The position numbers and the translations under genes were made by a program. This document shows positions 44,592-54,646 of a stretch of DNA of 64,000 nt, in pieces (position 1 is the first letter of the stretch; every line of letters begins with the position of its first letter). Under the pieces are notes generated by a model, which saw only the letters and a list, made by a program, of their open reading frames with translations, was not told the origin of the DNA and did not search any database. The DNA lies in contig CAMARW010000008.1 of the NCBI GenBank assembly GCA_945860865.1, forward strand, positions 62,001 through 126,000, in the 5' to 3' direction. Source of the DNA: Chitinophaga pinensis. Lineage in GTDB: Bacteria > Bacteroidota > Bacteroidia > UKL13-3.

Positions 44592-46871
44592 TTAAGAACT
44601 TACAATTTTTAGTTTAGCAAACTTTAAAACCAATACTTTTTTACCTGCTTCGGCAAATTCTATGGTAGCTTTTTTATTATCCCCAACTCCATCCATTAGT
44701 AAAACATTTCCTGCACCAAACCTTTGGTGAATTACCTGCATGCCAGCCTGCAAATTACTGGTATCATCTGGTTCAAAATTGGGATCTAATGGCGGGGGAG
44801 CTGCAACAGTTCTGGGTTGTGGGCGATTGATGGTAAGTGTTTTTTTGCTTAATCCGCTGGCGCTCCCAGATTTACTGGCTGCCCCACTCTCCCTAAATTG
44901 TCCGCCGCTGCTAAACATATTTTCAAAATGCAAAAACTGAGGGTCTAATTCAGATAAAAACCTACTTGGTTCTGAATTTACAATGGTTCCAAACTTAAAT
45001 CTGGATGTGGCAAAGCTAATGGTCAATTTTTTCATGGCACGGGTTAAAGCCACGTAGAATAACCTGCGTTCTTCTTCTAACTCTTGCCTGCTGTTTAAGG
45101 CCATCTGACTAGGAAATAAATTCTCTTCCAATCCCACTACATGCACATATTTATACTCTAAACCTTTGGCAGAGTGAATGGTCATTAGGCTTACGTGGTC
45201 TTGGTTGGGGTCTTTGTCTTTATCATCGTTGGTCATAAGCGCCACATCTGCCATAAAATCGGCTAAAGTGTTTCCCCTTAAAACGCCATCTTCATCGGCT
45301 GTTTCACCAACGCTAAATTCTTTTATACCGTTTAAAAGTTCTTCGGTATTTTCGTAACGGGCAATGCCTTCTACTGTTTTATCTTCATACAATGATTTAA
45401 GTACACCACTTTGTTTGGCTATATGCATGGCAACATCGTAAGCATTTCTATCAAGCATTACCCTAAAGCTTTTTATCATGGTTACAAAGTCTTCTACGGC
45501 ACTCATGTTTTTAAAGCCAATTTGGTTTACTTGCTCCATTACTTGCCACAAACTTACCTTGTGTTGATCGGCTACTAGCGCAATTTTTTCCATCGTGGTT
45601 TTGCCAATTCCGCGGGTAGGATAATTAATAACTCGCTTTAATGCCTCTTCATCATTTGGGTTCAAAACCAAACGATAATACCCCAATAAATCTTTCACCT
45701 CTTTACGCTGATAAAAAGATAAACCACCATATATTTTATAAGGAATGTTTAACTTTCTAAGGGCTTCTTCCATAGACCTACTTTGCATGTTTGTTCTGTA
45801 CAAAATAGCAAAATCTTTGTTTAAAGCCTGATTATTCATCTTATCTTGGAAGATAGCTGAGGCCACCATTTTGCCTTCTTCGTTATCAGTTAAAGCTTTA
45901 AAAACTCTTATGCGCTCGCCTAGTTCATTGTCGGTCCACACTTTCTTTTTAATCTGATCTTTGTTTTTTTCTATGATACTCGAAGCAGCATTTACAATGG
46001 TTTTGGTACTGCGGTAATTTTGTTCTAGTTTAAAGGTTTTAACCTCTGGAAAATCCTTTTGAAAGCCAAGTATATTTTTAATGTTAGCACCCCTAAACGC
46101 ATAAATACTTTGCGCATCATCGCCCACTACGGCAATGTTTTCATTTACAGCTGCCAGTTTTTTTATAATCATATACTGGGCATGGTTGGTATCTTGAAAC
46201 TCATCTACCATGATATACCTAAACTGATGTTGGTATTTGTTCAGTACATCTAAATGCTTGGCAAAAAGCTTGTGTGTATTTACCAATAAATCGTCAAAAT
46301 CCATGGCGCCGGCTCTAAAACATCTATCTTGATAAAGCTTAAACAATTGCCCAAATTTTGGTCGGCCGCTGCTATCATCGTTTTCAAAAAACTCGCTATT
46401 CCCAAGGTATTCTTCTGCGCTAATTAAGGCATTTTTGGCGGCCGAAATACGGCCCAACATATTAGATGGTTTGTATAATTTATCATCCAATTTCATTTCG
46501 CCCAAAATGGTTTTGATGAGGCTTTTGCTATCATCAGAATCGTAAATGGTGAAATTGCGCGGGTAGCCAATTCGGTCGCTTTCTACGCGCAGTATTCTCG
46601 AAAAAATGCTGTGAAAAGTTCCCATCCATATATTTCTGCCTTCGCTTCCTACAGCTTCCATTACGCGGTGACGCATTTCTTTGGCTGCTTTGTTGGTAAA
46701 AGTGAGCGATAAAATTTGAAAAGCATCTACCTCATGGCGCAACATATGCACAATTCTGTAGGTAAGTACACGGGTTTTGCCTGAACCAGCACCGGCAATA
46801 ATCATAACTGGTCCGTCTATTTGCTCTACAGCAGCCCTTTGAGAAGGGTTTAATGTTTCTAAATAATCCAC
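44592..46871 (-). CDS. UvrD/PcrA-type superfamily 1 DNA helicase
   Basis: The 759-residue 3'-5' helicase for nucleotide excision repair and replication restart has the SF1 motifs in order: Q motif (LNPSQRAAVE), Walker A GAGSGKT, Walker B VDEFQDTN, GDDAQSIYAFRGA, LEQNYRSTKTI, and late motifs LMTIHSAKGLEY and VALTRAMKKL. The C-terminal about 100 residues are variable with a basic Ser/Gly-rich linker and a short Tudor-like end (GMQVIHQRFGAGNVL), as in PcrA. The start is a GTG at 46871, with a -7 box only 4 bases upstream. Confidence 0.95.
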   Translation of the reverse strand: MDYLETLNPSQRAAVEQIDGPVMIIAGAGSGKTRVLTYRIVHMLRHEVDAFQILSLTFTNKAAKEMRHRVMEAVGSEGRNIWMGTFHSIFSRILRVESDRIGYPRNFTIYDSDDSKSLIKTILGEMKLDDKLYKPSNMLGRISAAKNALISAEEYLGNSEFFENDDSSGRPKFGQLFKLYQDRCFRAGAMDFDDLLVNTHKLFAKHLDVLNKYQHQFRYIMVDEFQDTNHAQYMIIKKLAAVNENIAVVGDDAQSIYAFRGANIKNILGFQKDFPEVKTFKLEQNYRSTKTIVNAASSIIEKNKDQIKKKVWTDNELGERIRVFKALTDNEEGKMVASAIFQDKMNNQALNKDFAILYRTNMQSRSMEEALRKLNIPYKIYGGLSFYQRKEVKDLLGYYRLVLNPNDEEALKRVINYPTRGIGKTTMEKIALVADQHKVSLWQVMEQVNQIGFKNMSAVEDFVTMIKSFRVMLDRNAYDVAMHIAKQSGVLKSLYEDKTVEGIARYENTEELLNGIKEFSVGETADEDGVLRGNTLADFMADVALMTNDDKDKDPNQDHVSLMTIHSAKGLEYKYVHVVGLEENLFPSQMALNSRQELEEERRLFYVALTRAMKKLTISFATSRFKFGTIVNSEPSRFLSELDPQFLHFENMFSSGGQFRESGAASKSGSASGLSKKTLTINRPQPRTVAAPPPLDPNFEPDDTSNLQAGMQVIHQRFGAGNVLLMDGVGDNKKATIEFAEAGKKVLVLKFAKLKIVSS

Positions 46872-46875
46872 TCTT

Positions 46876-46883
46876 CAAAGGTA
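46876..46883 (-). promoter_or_regulatory. -7 box four bases from the helicase GTG start
   Basis: On the minus strand TACCTTTG matches TAnnTTTG; 4 bases separate it from the GTG at 46871. If used, the mRNA would begin at or next to the start codon. Confidence 0.5.
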
Positions 46884-46921
46884 ATTGGAAAATAAAATAT
46901 AGCAGTCCTAAGATTTCAACA

Positions 46922-46937
46922 TTTGGTTCGAACCAAA
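46922..46937. repeat. Perfect copy of the GGTTCGAACC palindrome
   Basis: TTTGGTTCGAACCAAA is a 16-bp perfect palindrome in the spacer between the divergent helicase and rsmH genes. It contains the recurrent core GGTTCGAACC at 46925-46934. See the finding on this motif. Confidence 0.85.
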
Positions 46938-47016
46938 ACTTGGTGAATTTGTTTATTTGTAAAAATTTTATTGCGCAAAGTATTAATTTGCCTTGCTACA
47001 TTGAAAAGATATTAAA

Positions 47017-48081
47017 ATGGATAACCAAGATTCGAAGCCAGTCCGGAGAGTTAGATATAAAGGAACTTATCCTAAAACATTTCAGGAGAAATACAAAGAA
47101 TTACAGCCAGATAAATATACAGAGGATATAGAGAAGGTTATGCAAAAGGGTAAAACCCCAGCGGGTATGCATAGGTCTATTTGTGTGGATGAAATTATAG
47201 AATTTTTACAGATTAAATCGGGGCAAATTGGATTAGATGCTACCTTGGGTTATGGCGGTCATTCGCTAGAAATGCTCAAGTGTTTGGATGGGAGCGGACA
47301 ATTATTTGCCACAGATGTAGATCCTATTGAATTGCCAAAAACCAAAGAAAGATTGGCAGCATTGGGTTTTAAAGAACCCCTTTTTAATCCCCGCCAAATT
47401 AATTTTTCTGAGGTGGATACTTTAGCTGAAGAATCGGGTAAGCTAAATTTTGTGTTGGCAGATTTGGGCGTTTCTTCCATGCAAATAGACAATCCAGCCA
47501 GGGGCTTTTCTCTTAAAGTTGATGGTCCGCTTGATTTGCGATTAAACCCCCAAAGCGGAATTTCTGCAGCACAATTGTTAAAAAAGATTAAGCTTGAAAC
47601 TTTATACGAGCTTTTGGTTTCAAATGCCGACGAGGTTTATGCCGAGCCTATTGCTTTGGCTATTATAGCCGCACAAAAAAACGGCTTGGTTATAAAAACC
47701 ACGGGCGAATTGCGCAATATTATTCAAGAAGCCCTCGCTTTTTTACCTAAATCTGAGCGCGTAGAAGCCGTTAAAAAAGCTTGTACCCGTTGTTTTCAGG
47801 CGCTAAGAATTGAGGTGAACAACGAGTTTTTAGTACTCAATACTTTTCTAGAAAAACTGCCTTATGTGCTAGCGCCTCATGCACGTGTGGCTATTCTAAG
47901 CTTTCATTCTGGTGAAGATAGGCGTGTGAAGAAGGCCTTTCAAGCATTGCACAGGGCAGGTGTTTTTGAGCGCGTGGCACCAGATCCTATTAGGCCAACT
48001 TCAACAGAAATTTTTAATAATCCTAGGGCTCGCTCTGCCAAATTAAGGTGGGCCATTATGGGTGAAAATAGTTATGATTAA
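47017..48081 (+). CDS. 16S rRNA (cytosine-N4)-methyltransferase RsmH-like, with N-terminal extension
   Basis: The 354-residue SAM methyltransferase of the RsmH/MraW family modifies C1402 in the ribosomal P site. The core begins near residue 48 (GMHRSICVDEI), with LDATLGYGGHS (SAM motif I), VLADLGVSSMQIDNPARGFS, GPLDLRL and the C-terminal LSFHSGEDRRVKKAF. A basic extension of about 45 residues (RRVRYKGTYPKTFQEKYKEL) is present. The usual rsmH sits in the dcw cell-division cluster beside mraZ and ftsL; none of those is here, so this may be a second, distinct RsmH-type enzyme. Confidence 0.85.
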   Translation: MDNQDSKPVRRVRYKGTYPKTFQEKYKELQPDKYTEDIEKVMQKGKTPAGMHRSICVDEIIEFLQIKSGQIGLDATLGYGGHSLEMLKCLDGSGQLFATDVDPIELPKTKERLAALGFKEPLFNPRQINFSEVDTLAEESGKLNFVLADLGVSSMQIDNPARGFSLKVDGPLDLRLNPQSGISAAQLLKKIKLETLYELLVSNADEVYAEPIALAIIAAQKNGLVIKTTGELRNIIQEALAFLPKSERVEAVKKACTRCFQALRIEVNNEFLVLNTFLEKLPYVLAPHARVAILSFHSGEDRRVKKAFQALHRAGVFERVAPDPIRPTSTEIFNNPRARSAKLRWAIMGENSYD

Positions 48082-48120
48082 TGGGTGTAAATAAATAAAC
48101 AGCCTTTTTAAGAAAATTTG

Positions 48121-48128
48121 TACTTTTG
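48121..48128 (+). promoter_or_regulatory. -7 box of the M20 peptidase gene
   Basis: TACTTTTG matches TAnnTTTG and ends 22 bases before the ATG at 48151. Confidence 0.5.
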
Positions 48129-48150
48129 ACTTCCCAATAAAAAATAAAAT

Positions 48151-49536
48151 ATGATTGATACCAATTATTTTACTGAAAACAAAGACCGTTTTTTAACCGA
48201 GTTATTAGCCTTGTTGCGCATTCCTTCTATTAGTGCAGATTCTGCTTATAAATCGGATGTAATAGCTGCAGCAAACTTTATCAAAGACAAGTTAATTATA
48301 GCGGGTGCCGATAAAGTAGAGGTTTGCGAAACAGCCGGTAATCCAATTGTATACGGAGAGAAAATGATTGATCCTAATTTGCCTACGGTTTTGGTTTACG
48401 GCCATTACGATGTACAACCAGCCGTACCATTAGAATTATGGGAAACGCCTCCGTTTGAACCTACCATTCGCCAAACCGCTATACACCCTGATGGTGCCAT
48501 ATTTGCCCGCGGTGCTTGCGATGATAAAGGACAGGTTTATATGCATGTTAAGGCTTTTGAAATGATGATGGCTACCCAAACTTTGCCTTGTAATGTAAAG
48601 TTTATGATTGAAGGCGAAGAAGAAGTTGGATCAACCCATTTAGGTCCGTTTTGCATAGCCAATAAAGAGCGTTTAAAAGCAGATGTTGTGCTTATTTCAG
48701 ATACATCTATCATTGCCAATGATAGTCCAAGTATAGATTGCGGCTTGCGCGGATTAAGTTATGTAGAAGTTGAAGTTATGGGTCCAAACCGCGATTTGCA
48801 CAGCGGAGTGTATGGCGGCGCTGTTGCCAATCCCATAAATGTTTTGGCTAAAATGATTGCCAGCATGCACGATGAGAACAACCACATCGCTATCCCTGGT
48901 TTTTACGATTTGGTTCAGAACTTAACGGATAAAGAAAGAGCAGCCTTAAACGAGGCGCCCTTTGATTTAGAAGCCTATAAAAAAGATTTGGATATAGCAG
49001 CTGTTTGGGGCGAAAATGGATACAATGTTTTGGAAAGAACCGGTATTAGGCCAACCTTAGATTGCAATGGCATTTGGGGCGGTTACATTGGCGAAGGAGC
49101 TAAAACAGTTTTGCCTTCTAAAGCATTTGCCAAAATAAGCATGCGCTTGGTTCCTAACCAAGATTCTGAAACCATTACGCAATTGTTTAAAAAGCATTTT
49201 GAAAGTATTGCGCCTGCTGGGGTAAAAGTAATTGTGAGGCCGCACCACGGTGGCGAGCCCGTTGTAACTCCGATAGATTCGCCCGCTTATCTAGCTGCTG
49301 AAAAGGCCATGGAAACAACCTTTGGCAAAAAGCCAATTCCTACTAGGGGCGGAGGGAGTATTCCGATAGTGGCTTTATTTGAGCGTGAGTTGGGATTAAA
49401 ATCTGTGTTAATGGGATTTGGTTTAGATAGCGATGCCTTGCATTCGCCCAACGAACATTATGGCTTATTCAATTTTTACAAAGGCATAGAAACCATTCCT
49501 TATTTCTTTAAGTATTTTACAGAACTTAAAAAATAA
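48151..49536 (+). CDS. M20 family dipeptidase
   Basis: The 461-residue cytoplasmic metallopeptidase has the di-zinc ligands VYGHYDVQP, ARGACDDKGQ and the catalytic/ligand Glu pair in MIEGEEEVGS. A dimerisation domain is inserted at about 190-350 (RDLHSGVYGGAVANP), and the last His ligand is in DSDALHSPNEHY. It matches the CNDP/PepV-like dipeptidase group. No signal peptide, so it acts on imported or internal dipeptides. It is single-gene, with its own -7 box. Confidence 0.9.
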   Translation: MIDTNYFTENKDRFLTELLALLRIPSISADSAYKSDVIAAANFIKDKLIIAGADKVEVCETAGNPIVYGEKMIDPNLPTVLVYGHYDVQPAVPLELWETPPFEPTIRQTAIHPDGAIFARGACDDKGQVYMHVKAFEMMMATQTLPCNVKFMIEGEEEVGSTHLGPFCIANKERLKADVVLISDTSIIANDSPSIDCGLRGLSYVEVEVMGPNRDLHSGVYGGAVANPINVLAKMIASMHDENNHIAIPGFYDLVQNLTDKERAALNEAPFDLEAYKKDLDIAAVWGENGYNVLERTGIRPTLDCNGIWGGYIGEGAKTVLPSKAFAKISMRLVPNQDSETITQLFKKHFESIAPAGVKVIVRPHHGGEPVVTPIDSPAYLAAEKAMETTFGKKPIPTRGGGSIPIVALFERELGLKSVLMGFGLDSDALHSPNEHYGLFNFYKGIETIPYFFKYFTELKK

Positions 49537-49585
49537 TACTACTTATTGAAGGCTTGCGTTAGCATTAAACAAATGAAGAAAATAC

Positions 49586-52500
49586 ATGCGGCATTTAACT
49601 AGAGGATATTCCATTTTATGGGCGGTATTATGTTTGCTTTTATTTAATGTTAAAGTAGTAGCACAAAATAATTACGGCTTTGAATGGATTAAACCATACC
49701 AACCGTATGTTAAAATAAAATTGCTCAAGGAAGGGATTTACCGCATCCAAGCAAGCGATTTGCCAACTTGGGCTACCCAAGACCCACGGAAGTTTCAGTT
49801 GTTTTGTTCAGGTAAAGAGCAACCCATTTTTGTGGCAGGGGAGAATGATGGCGTTTTTGGGTCGGGAGATTTTATTGAATTTTATGGTGCGCCCAATGAT
49901 GGTTTGTTAGACCGAGAAATGTTTACCAGTGCCAATGAGCAAGCGCAAATCTTTAAAAGTTTGTTTTCGGATACTGCCATTTATTTTTTAACGGTTTTAC
50001 CCGATAGTAGTGTGCAACTTCCGCAAAGATTTGCTGCCTACAATGAGGCAGATTATACTAATTATACGGCCGAACCTAGTATGCGTGTGCAGCAGCAAAT
50101 TGTGCCTCAGGAAGATTATTATTATGGCGCATTTATACCAGCTGAGCAAAAATATTACTTGTCAGAATATGCTGCTGCTGAAGGCATGATGAGTGCACTT
50201 ATTGGACAATCACAATCCAAAATTTACACTTTTGAAACACCTAATAAACTAGCTAATGCCTCGGCCGAGGTGGAGATAAAAATAATTGGTGCTTCCGATT
50301 TTTTTGTACCCAATCCCAGTGTGCCCAATCACCATGTGCGCATATGGATTTTGCCCGATGGGGCAAATGCAAGTGTATTGATAGATACTACTTTTAGGGG
50401 TTATGGCGAGCGTAAATTTAACCGGGTAATTGCAGCCAACTTGTTGGGTGAAACCACTCAGTTTAGGGTAGAAGTGATAAATGATATTGCAGTGGGTAGC
50501 GATTTTATTGGCATATCTTACTTGCAACTAAGCTATAACAGAAACAATTTAGCGCTGGCTAACATCGCTTCATTCTGGCTGCCTAAAACACAAGTGGGAT
50601 TAAAAACGCTTGTTCAAATAAATAACTATCCCGGTAATCTTCCTTTGTTGTTTGATTTAACTCAAAAAAGAAGGGTTTTGGCCAACAAAAGCGGCACATT
50701 TTTACAAGCATTATTGCCTTATAATGGCGCTATTAGTAAAATAATGTTGCAGGATGCTGCCGCTGTTTTTGCGCCAATAAGCATGGTTCCTCATCAATTT
50801 GTGGTGCCAAACCTACTAGCCAATTACCAATATTTAATTGTTTCTAATAGGCAGTTGCAACAAGGTGCAGAAGCATACCAAGCATACAGAAATAGAAAGT
50901 ATAGTACTTACATTGCCTATGCAGAAGATTTAGCTGATTATTATACATACGGACAATTTCACCCGCTGGCTATAAGAAAATTTTGCAAGCATTTATTTGA
51001 TAAACAGCAAAAGGCTCCGCAGTTTTTATTGCTATTAGGCAGAGGCTATCAAAATAATTTATTGAAGCTAAATCCAGAAACCAATGCCTTAAATTTGGTA
51101 CCTGCTTATGGAGTTCCCTCATCAGATAATATGTTTACCAACGATTTTGCCACAAATAGCGGAGCGCCAAGCATAGCTACAGGTAGAATACCGGCCAGCA
51201 ATTTACAAGAAGTAAACAACTACCTGCAAAAATTAATAAACCTAGAAACCCAATCAGATTCTATTGCTTCTTGGCGAAAAGACTTTCTGCATTTGAGTGG
51301 GGGTTCATTTGAATCGCAGCAAAATGAGTTTAGAAACCAGCTGGCTGCTATAGGCACATCGGTAAGAAGCAGGCCCGTAGGGGCAAGAATTTTCTCTTAC
51401 TTTAAACGCAGTTCTGCTCCCACCGAGGGCGATTTAAAATCTGTATTACTTAAGCACCTTAACCAAGGGGTAAATATGATGACCTTTTACGGACATGGGT
51501 CTTTAACAGTGCTCGATATGGATTTTGGTGGTATTAATGATTTGCAGGTAAATAATAAGCCTGCTTTTTATTATTTTAATGGCTGTAACATCGGTAATGC
51601 CAACGATGTAGACCCACTAGGCACTGGGTTGGTTTATGGCAAAGATTATATTTGTGCAGCTAACAAAGGCGCTATTGGATGGTTGGCGCATACAAATCTT
51701 ACTTTTACCAACCAATTAAGTTTTCAAATGGGGCAATTATACCAGCAAATGGGTGTTGCCAATTATGGTTTACCCATTGGTTTACAAATTAAACAAGCGC
51801 TTCAATTTACTTCCCAAAGTAATGAGTTATTTGCCCGCTCACACGCATTACAATTGCTGTTACAAGGCGATCCCGCGCATACGCTTTACTCACCCGCAAA
51901 GCCAGATTATCAAATAGAAAATGCAAGCTTGTTTATTAGTCCAAACAATGCAACCGTACAAAGCGATTCTTTGGCTGTGGGTGTAATTGTAAAAAACTTA
52001 GCCAAAGCAATATTAGATACCATACAAATTCAATTACAGCGCAAACTCCCCAATAACACAGTTCAATTATACGGCCTGAACCAAGTAATTGCGCCGCACC
52101 ATACAGATACCTTTTACATTTGGGTAAAGCCCTTGTTAAAAAATGAAATTGGAGACAATTTATTTACGGTTAAAATTAATCCAACACAGCAAGTAGATGA
52201 GATTAAGTATACCAATAATGAGGCAAGCTTTAATTACTTTTTGCCCGGCAGTGGCGTGCAGGCAATTTATCCAAAACCCTATGCTATAACCAACAAAGAT
52301 TCTGTAGAATTGGTAATCCAAAACAACAACCTTTTTGTTGAACCTATGGAGTATCTTTTTGAAATAGATACCAGTGCTACCTTTAGTGGGGGTAGCGTTT
52401 TTTATCAAAAAAGTGCGCCTATTTTGAGCAAACATTTGGTGCGATGGAAAGTTAAAGTAAGCGGAACAGATAGTTTGGTTTACTATTGGCGCGCAAAAAT

Positions 52501-54613
52501 AAACTTGCCAGAAAACCAAGGAGGTGTTTGGGTGCAGCAAAGTTTTACCTACATAAATAAGGGTAGAAATGGCTGGCATCAGCAACGGTATGAGCAAGTA
52601 AAAAATGCCAATGCTAAAACTTTTATCCAGTTTGAAGACACCACAAAACGCATCGTATTTAGCAATAATTCACTGGTTTTGGGTATTGAAAATAGGCGCT
52701 GGGATCATAGAGGAATGGGGGTAATTACTCCTTATTTATTAAATGCTGGAGTTGGATCTTGTATTTCTCAAGGAACTGTGGCTTTAGTTTTTGAACCCTA
52801 TCAAGTTGATTTCCCCTATGAATTACCTAATTACCCGTTTAATTGCGCTTTTGTACAAGCCAATAAAAACAACCAAAGTATCCGTTATTATTCATTTAAT
52901 ACAAATGTTTTAGAAGGTCAACAAGATTTAGCGCGCTTTGTAGATTCTATACCCAAAGGATATTATGTAGCTATGTTTTCTAGGTATAGCAGTGGTGCGC
53001 CCAATTGGATACCAGCACTAAAAGGTCAATTTGCTAAAATTGGTTCGGTAAAAGTGCCACAAATTTTAAATCCTAATTCAGCCTGGGCATTAATTGGAAT
53101 TAAAGGGGAAGAACCTGGCAGGGCAATTGAAGATACCGTCACTAATAATGAACTTCAAAACACCCCAAATTTGCCTCCCGGACCAACAGATCCTCAAGAT
53201 GTGATTAATTTAGATATTCGAAGAGAGTTAATTTTAAAATGGTATACCGGTAGTTTTACCTCGCAAGCTATTGGTCCGGCTACCAAATACAGTCAGTTAA
53301 ACCTGCTTTTATCTGAACCAGACCCAAGCATTAGTGGCAGGTGGTGGTTAGATGTTATAGGAATTAATAAGCAAGGAAAAGATACGTTTATTTTTAGAAA
53401 TCAAACCCAAACGCAGATAGATTTAAGTAGCATTGATGCTAAAAAATATCCATATTTAAAGCTGCAATTAGGGTTTGTAGATAGTACTTATAGAACGCCC
53501 CATCAGGTAAAATATTGGCAGGTTTTGTATGAAGGTGGACCCGAGTTGAGTGTAGATGTAAATGCACAATATGCTTTTCATGCAAATAGCATAGAAAGAG
53601 GTGATAGTTTGCGCTTAACCTTGCCTATAGTAAATCTAGGAGAAAGCAGCGCAGATACTACAGAAGCTTTGTTTGAAATTTTAGATGAATCTCGAAAAAT
53701 TCCCTATTCAAATTGGGTAAAAGTGCCTCCCATTTTAGCCAACGAAAGCGCTTTGGTTCGAACCAAAATACCCACGCAGTTATTAAGTGGAAAAAACACT
53801 TTGCAGGTAAATGTAAATGCGAATAGAGCTGTTGAGGAATGGAGTTATTTGAATAATTTTTTAAAGCAAGATTTCACCGTAAATGCCGATGTTCAAAATC
53901 CGTTTTTACAAGTAACTTTTGATGGACAAAGGATTTTTAATAGGGATGTGGTTAATCCTAATCCAACCATTAGAATTAGCTCTAGCGATAACAATAACTA
54001 CCTAATGCAAAAAGATACCAGCACGTTTGAGTTGTACCTAAGAGTGCCTGGAACAATAGATTTTACAAGGGTGTTTTTAAATGATGCACAGATAGTGTTT
54101 ACGCCAGCAACAGAAAAAAATGAGGCGTATTTATTGTATACGCCAAAGAATATGAAGGATGGCGTATATGCCATAAAAGTGCAAGCAGTAGATGCCAGTG
54201 GAAATAAGGCGGGAGCTAAAGAGTATGAAATTGAGTTTACCGTAATAAACAAAAGCACCATTACTCATTTTTATCCTTATCCAAATCCATTTACCACGCA
54301 AATGCGTTTTGTGTTTACGGTAACGGGTTCTAAAATTCCAGACCAGTTATTGGTGCGTATTTTAACTATGAACGGTAAGGTAATTAGAGAAATTAGGAAA
54401 GAGGAGTTTGGGAATATTAGGATTGGTAATAATATTAGCGAATTTGCTTGGGATGGCACCGATATGTATGGCGATAAATTAGCGAATGGCGTTTATTTAT
54501 ATCAAGTTTATACCAAAATTGAAGGAAACGATATAGAGCATGTTAGCACAAGAGCACGCGACGAATCGAGCTTTTTTGTGAATGGGACTGGGAAAATTTA
54601 TCTCATGCGATAA
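49586..54613 (+). CDS. PorU-like T9SS C25 cysteine protease (sortase-like)
   Basis: The 1675-residue protein has a signal peptide (to VVAQ, about residue 27). Beta-rich pre-regions lead to a gingipain-type C25 domain (about 410-780) with the catalytic pair His637 in FYGHGS and Cys667 in YYFNGCNIGNA. Several CARDB-like repeats follow, and a C-terminal type A-like tail starts FYPYPNPFTTQMRF near residue 1562 and ends GVYLYQVYTK. PorU removes cargo sorting domains and links the protein to the cell surface; this longer form resembles what is called PorU2. It could also be a C25 protease that is itself cargo. The neighbours are not T9SS genes. Confidence 0.82.
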   Translation: MRHLTRGYSILWAVLCLLLFNVKVVAQNNYGFEWIKPYQPYVKIKLLKEGIYRIQASDLPTWATQDPRKFQLFCSGKEQPIFVAGENDGVFGSGDFIEFYGAPNDGLLDREMFTSANEQAQIFKSLFSDTAIYFLTVLPDSSVQLPQRFAAYNEADYTNYTAEPSMRVQQQIVPQEDYYYGAFIPAEQKYYLSEYAAAEGMMSALIGQSQSKIYTFETPNKLANASAEVEIKIIGASDFFVPNPSVPNHHVRIWILPDGANASVLIDTTFRGYGERKFNRVIAANLLGETTQFRVEVINDIAVGSDFIGISYLQLSYNRNNLALANIASFWLPKTQVGLKTLVQINNYPGNLPLLFDLTQKRRVLANKSGTFLQALLPYNGAISKIMLQDAAAVFAPISMVPHQFVVPNLLANYQYLIVSNRQLQQGAEAYQAYRNRKYSTYIAYAEDLADYYTYGQFHPLAIRKFCKHLFDKQQKAPQFLLLLGRGYQNNLLKLNPETNALNLVPAYGVPSSDNMFTNDFATNSGAPSIATGRIPASNLQEVNNYLQKLINLETQSDSIASWRKDFLHLSGGSFESQQNEFRNQLAAIGTSVRSRPVGARIFSYFKRSSAPTEGDLKSVLLKHLNQGVNMMTFYGHGSLTVLDMDFGGINDLQVNNKPAFYYFNGCNIGNANDVDPLGTGLVYGKDYICAANKGAIGWLAHTNLTFTNQLSFQMGQLYQQMGVANYGLPIGLQIKQALQFTSQSNELFARSHALQLLLQGDPAHTLYSPAKPDYQIENASLFISPNNATVQSDSLAVGVIVKNLAKAILDTIQIQLQRKLPNNTVQLYGLNQVIAPHHTDTFYIWVKPLLKNEIGDNLFTVKINPTQQVDEIKYTNNEASFNYFLPGSGVQAIYPKPYAITNKDSVELVIQNNNLFVEPMEYLFEIDTSATFSGGSVFYQKSAPILSKHLVRWKVKVSGTDSLVYYWRAKINLPENQGGVWVQQSFTYINKGRNGWHQQRYEQVKNANAKTFIQFEDTTKRIVFSNNSLVLGIENRRWDHRGMGVITPYLLNAGVGSCISQGTVALVFEPYQVDFPYELPNYPFNCAFVQANKNNQSIRYYSFNTNVLEGQQDLARFVDSIPKGYYVAMFSRYSSGAPNWIPALKGQFAKIGSVKVPQILNPNSAWALIGIKGEEPGRAIEDTVTNNELQNTPNLPPGPTDPQDVINLDIRRELILKWYTGSFTSQAIGPATKYSQLNLLLSEPDPSISGRWWLDVIGINKQGKDTFIFRNQTQTQIDLSSIDAKKYPYLKLQLGFVDSTYRTPHQVKYWQVLYEGGPELSVDVNAQYAFHANSIERGDSLRLTLPIVNLGESSADTTEALFEILDESRKIPYSNWVKVPPILANESALVRTKIPTQLLSGKNTLQVNVNANRAVEEWSYLNNFLKQDFTVNADVQNPFLQVTFDGQRIFNRDVVNPNPTIRISSSDNNNYLMQKDTSTFELYLRVPGTIDFTRVFLNDAQIVFTPATEKNEAYLLYTPKNMKDGVYAIKVQAVDASGNKAGAKEYEIEFTVINKSTITHFYPYPNPFTTQMRFVFTVTGSKIPDQLLVRILTMNGKVIREIRKEEFGNIRIGNNISEFAWDGTDMYGDKLANGVYLYQVYTKIEGNDIEHVSTRARDESSFFVNGTGKIYLMR
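53755..53764. repeat. Perfect copy of GGTTCGAACC
   Basis: It lies inside the C25 protease gene (frame encoding Val-Arg-Thr) and is extended to TTTGGTTCGAACCAAA. Confidence 0.85.
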
Positions 54614-54646
54614 ATAAATTATTTTCAAAACGGGAGTTGTTTTTAC

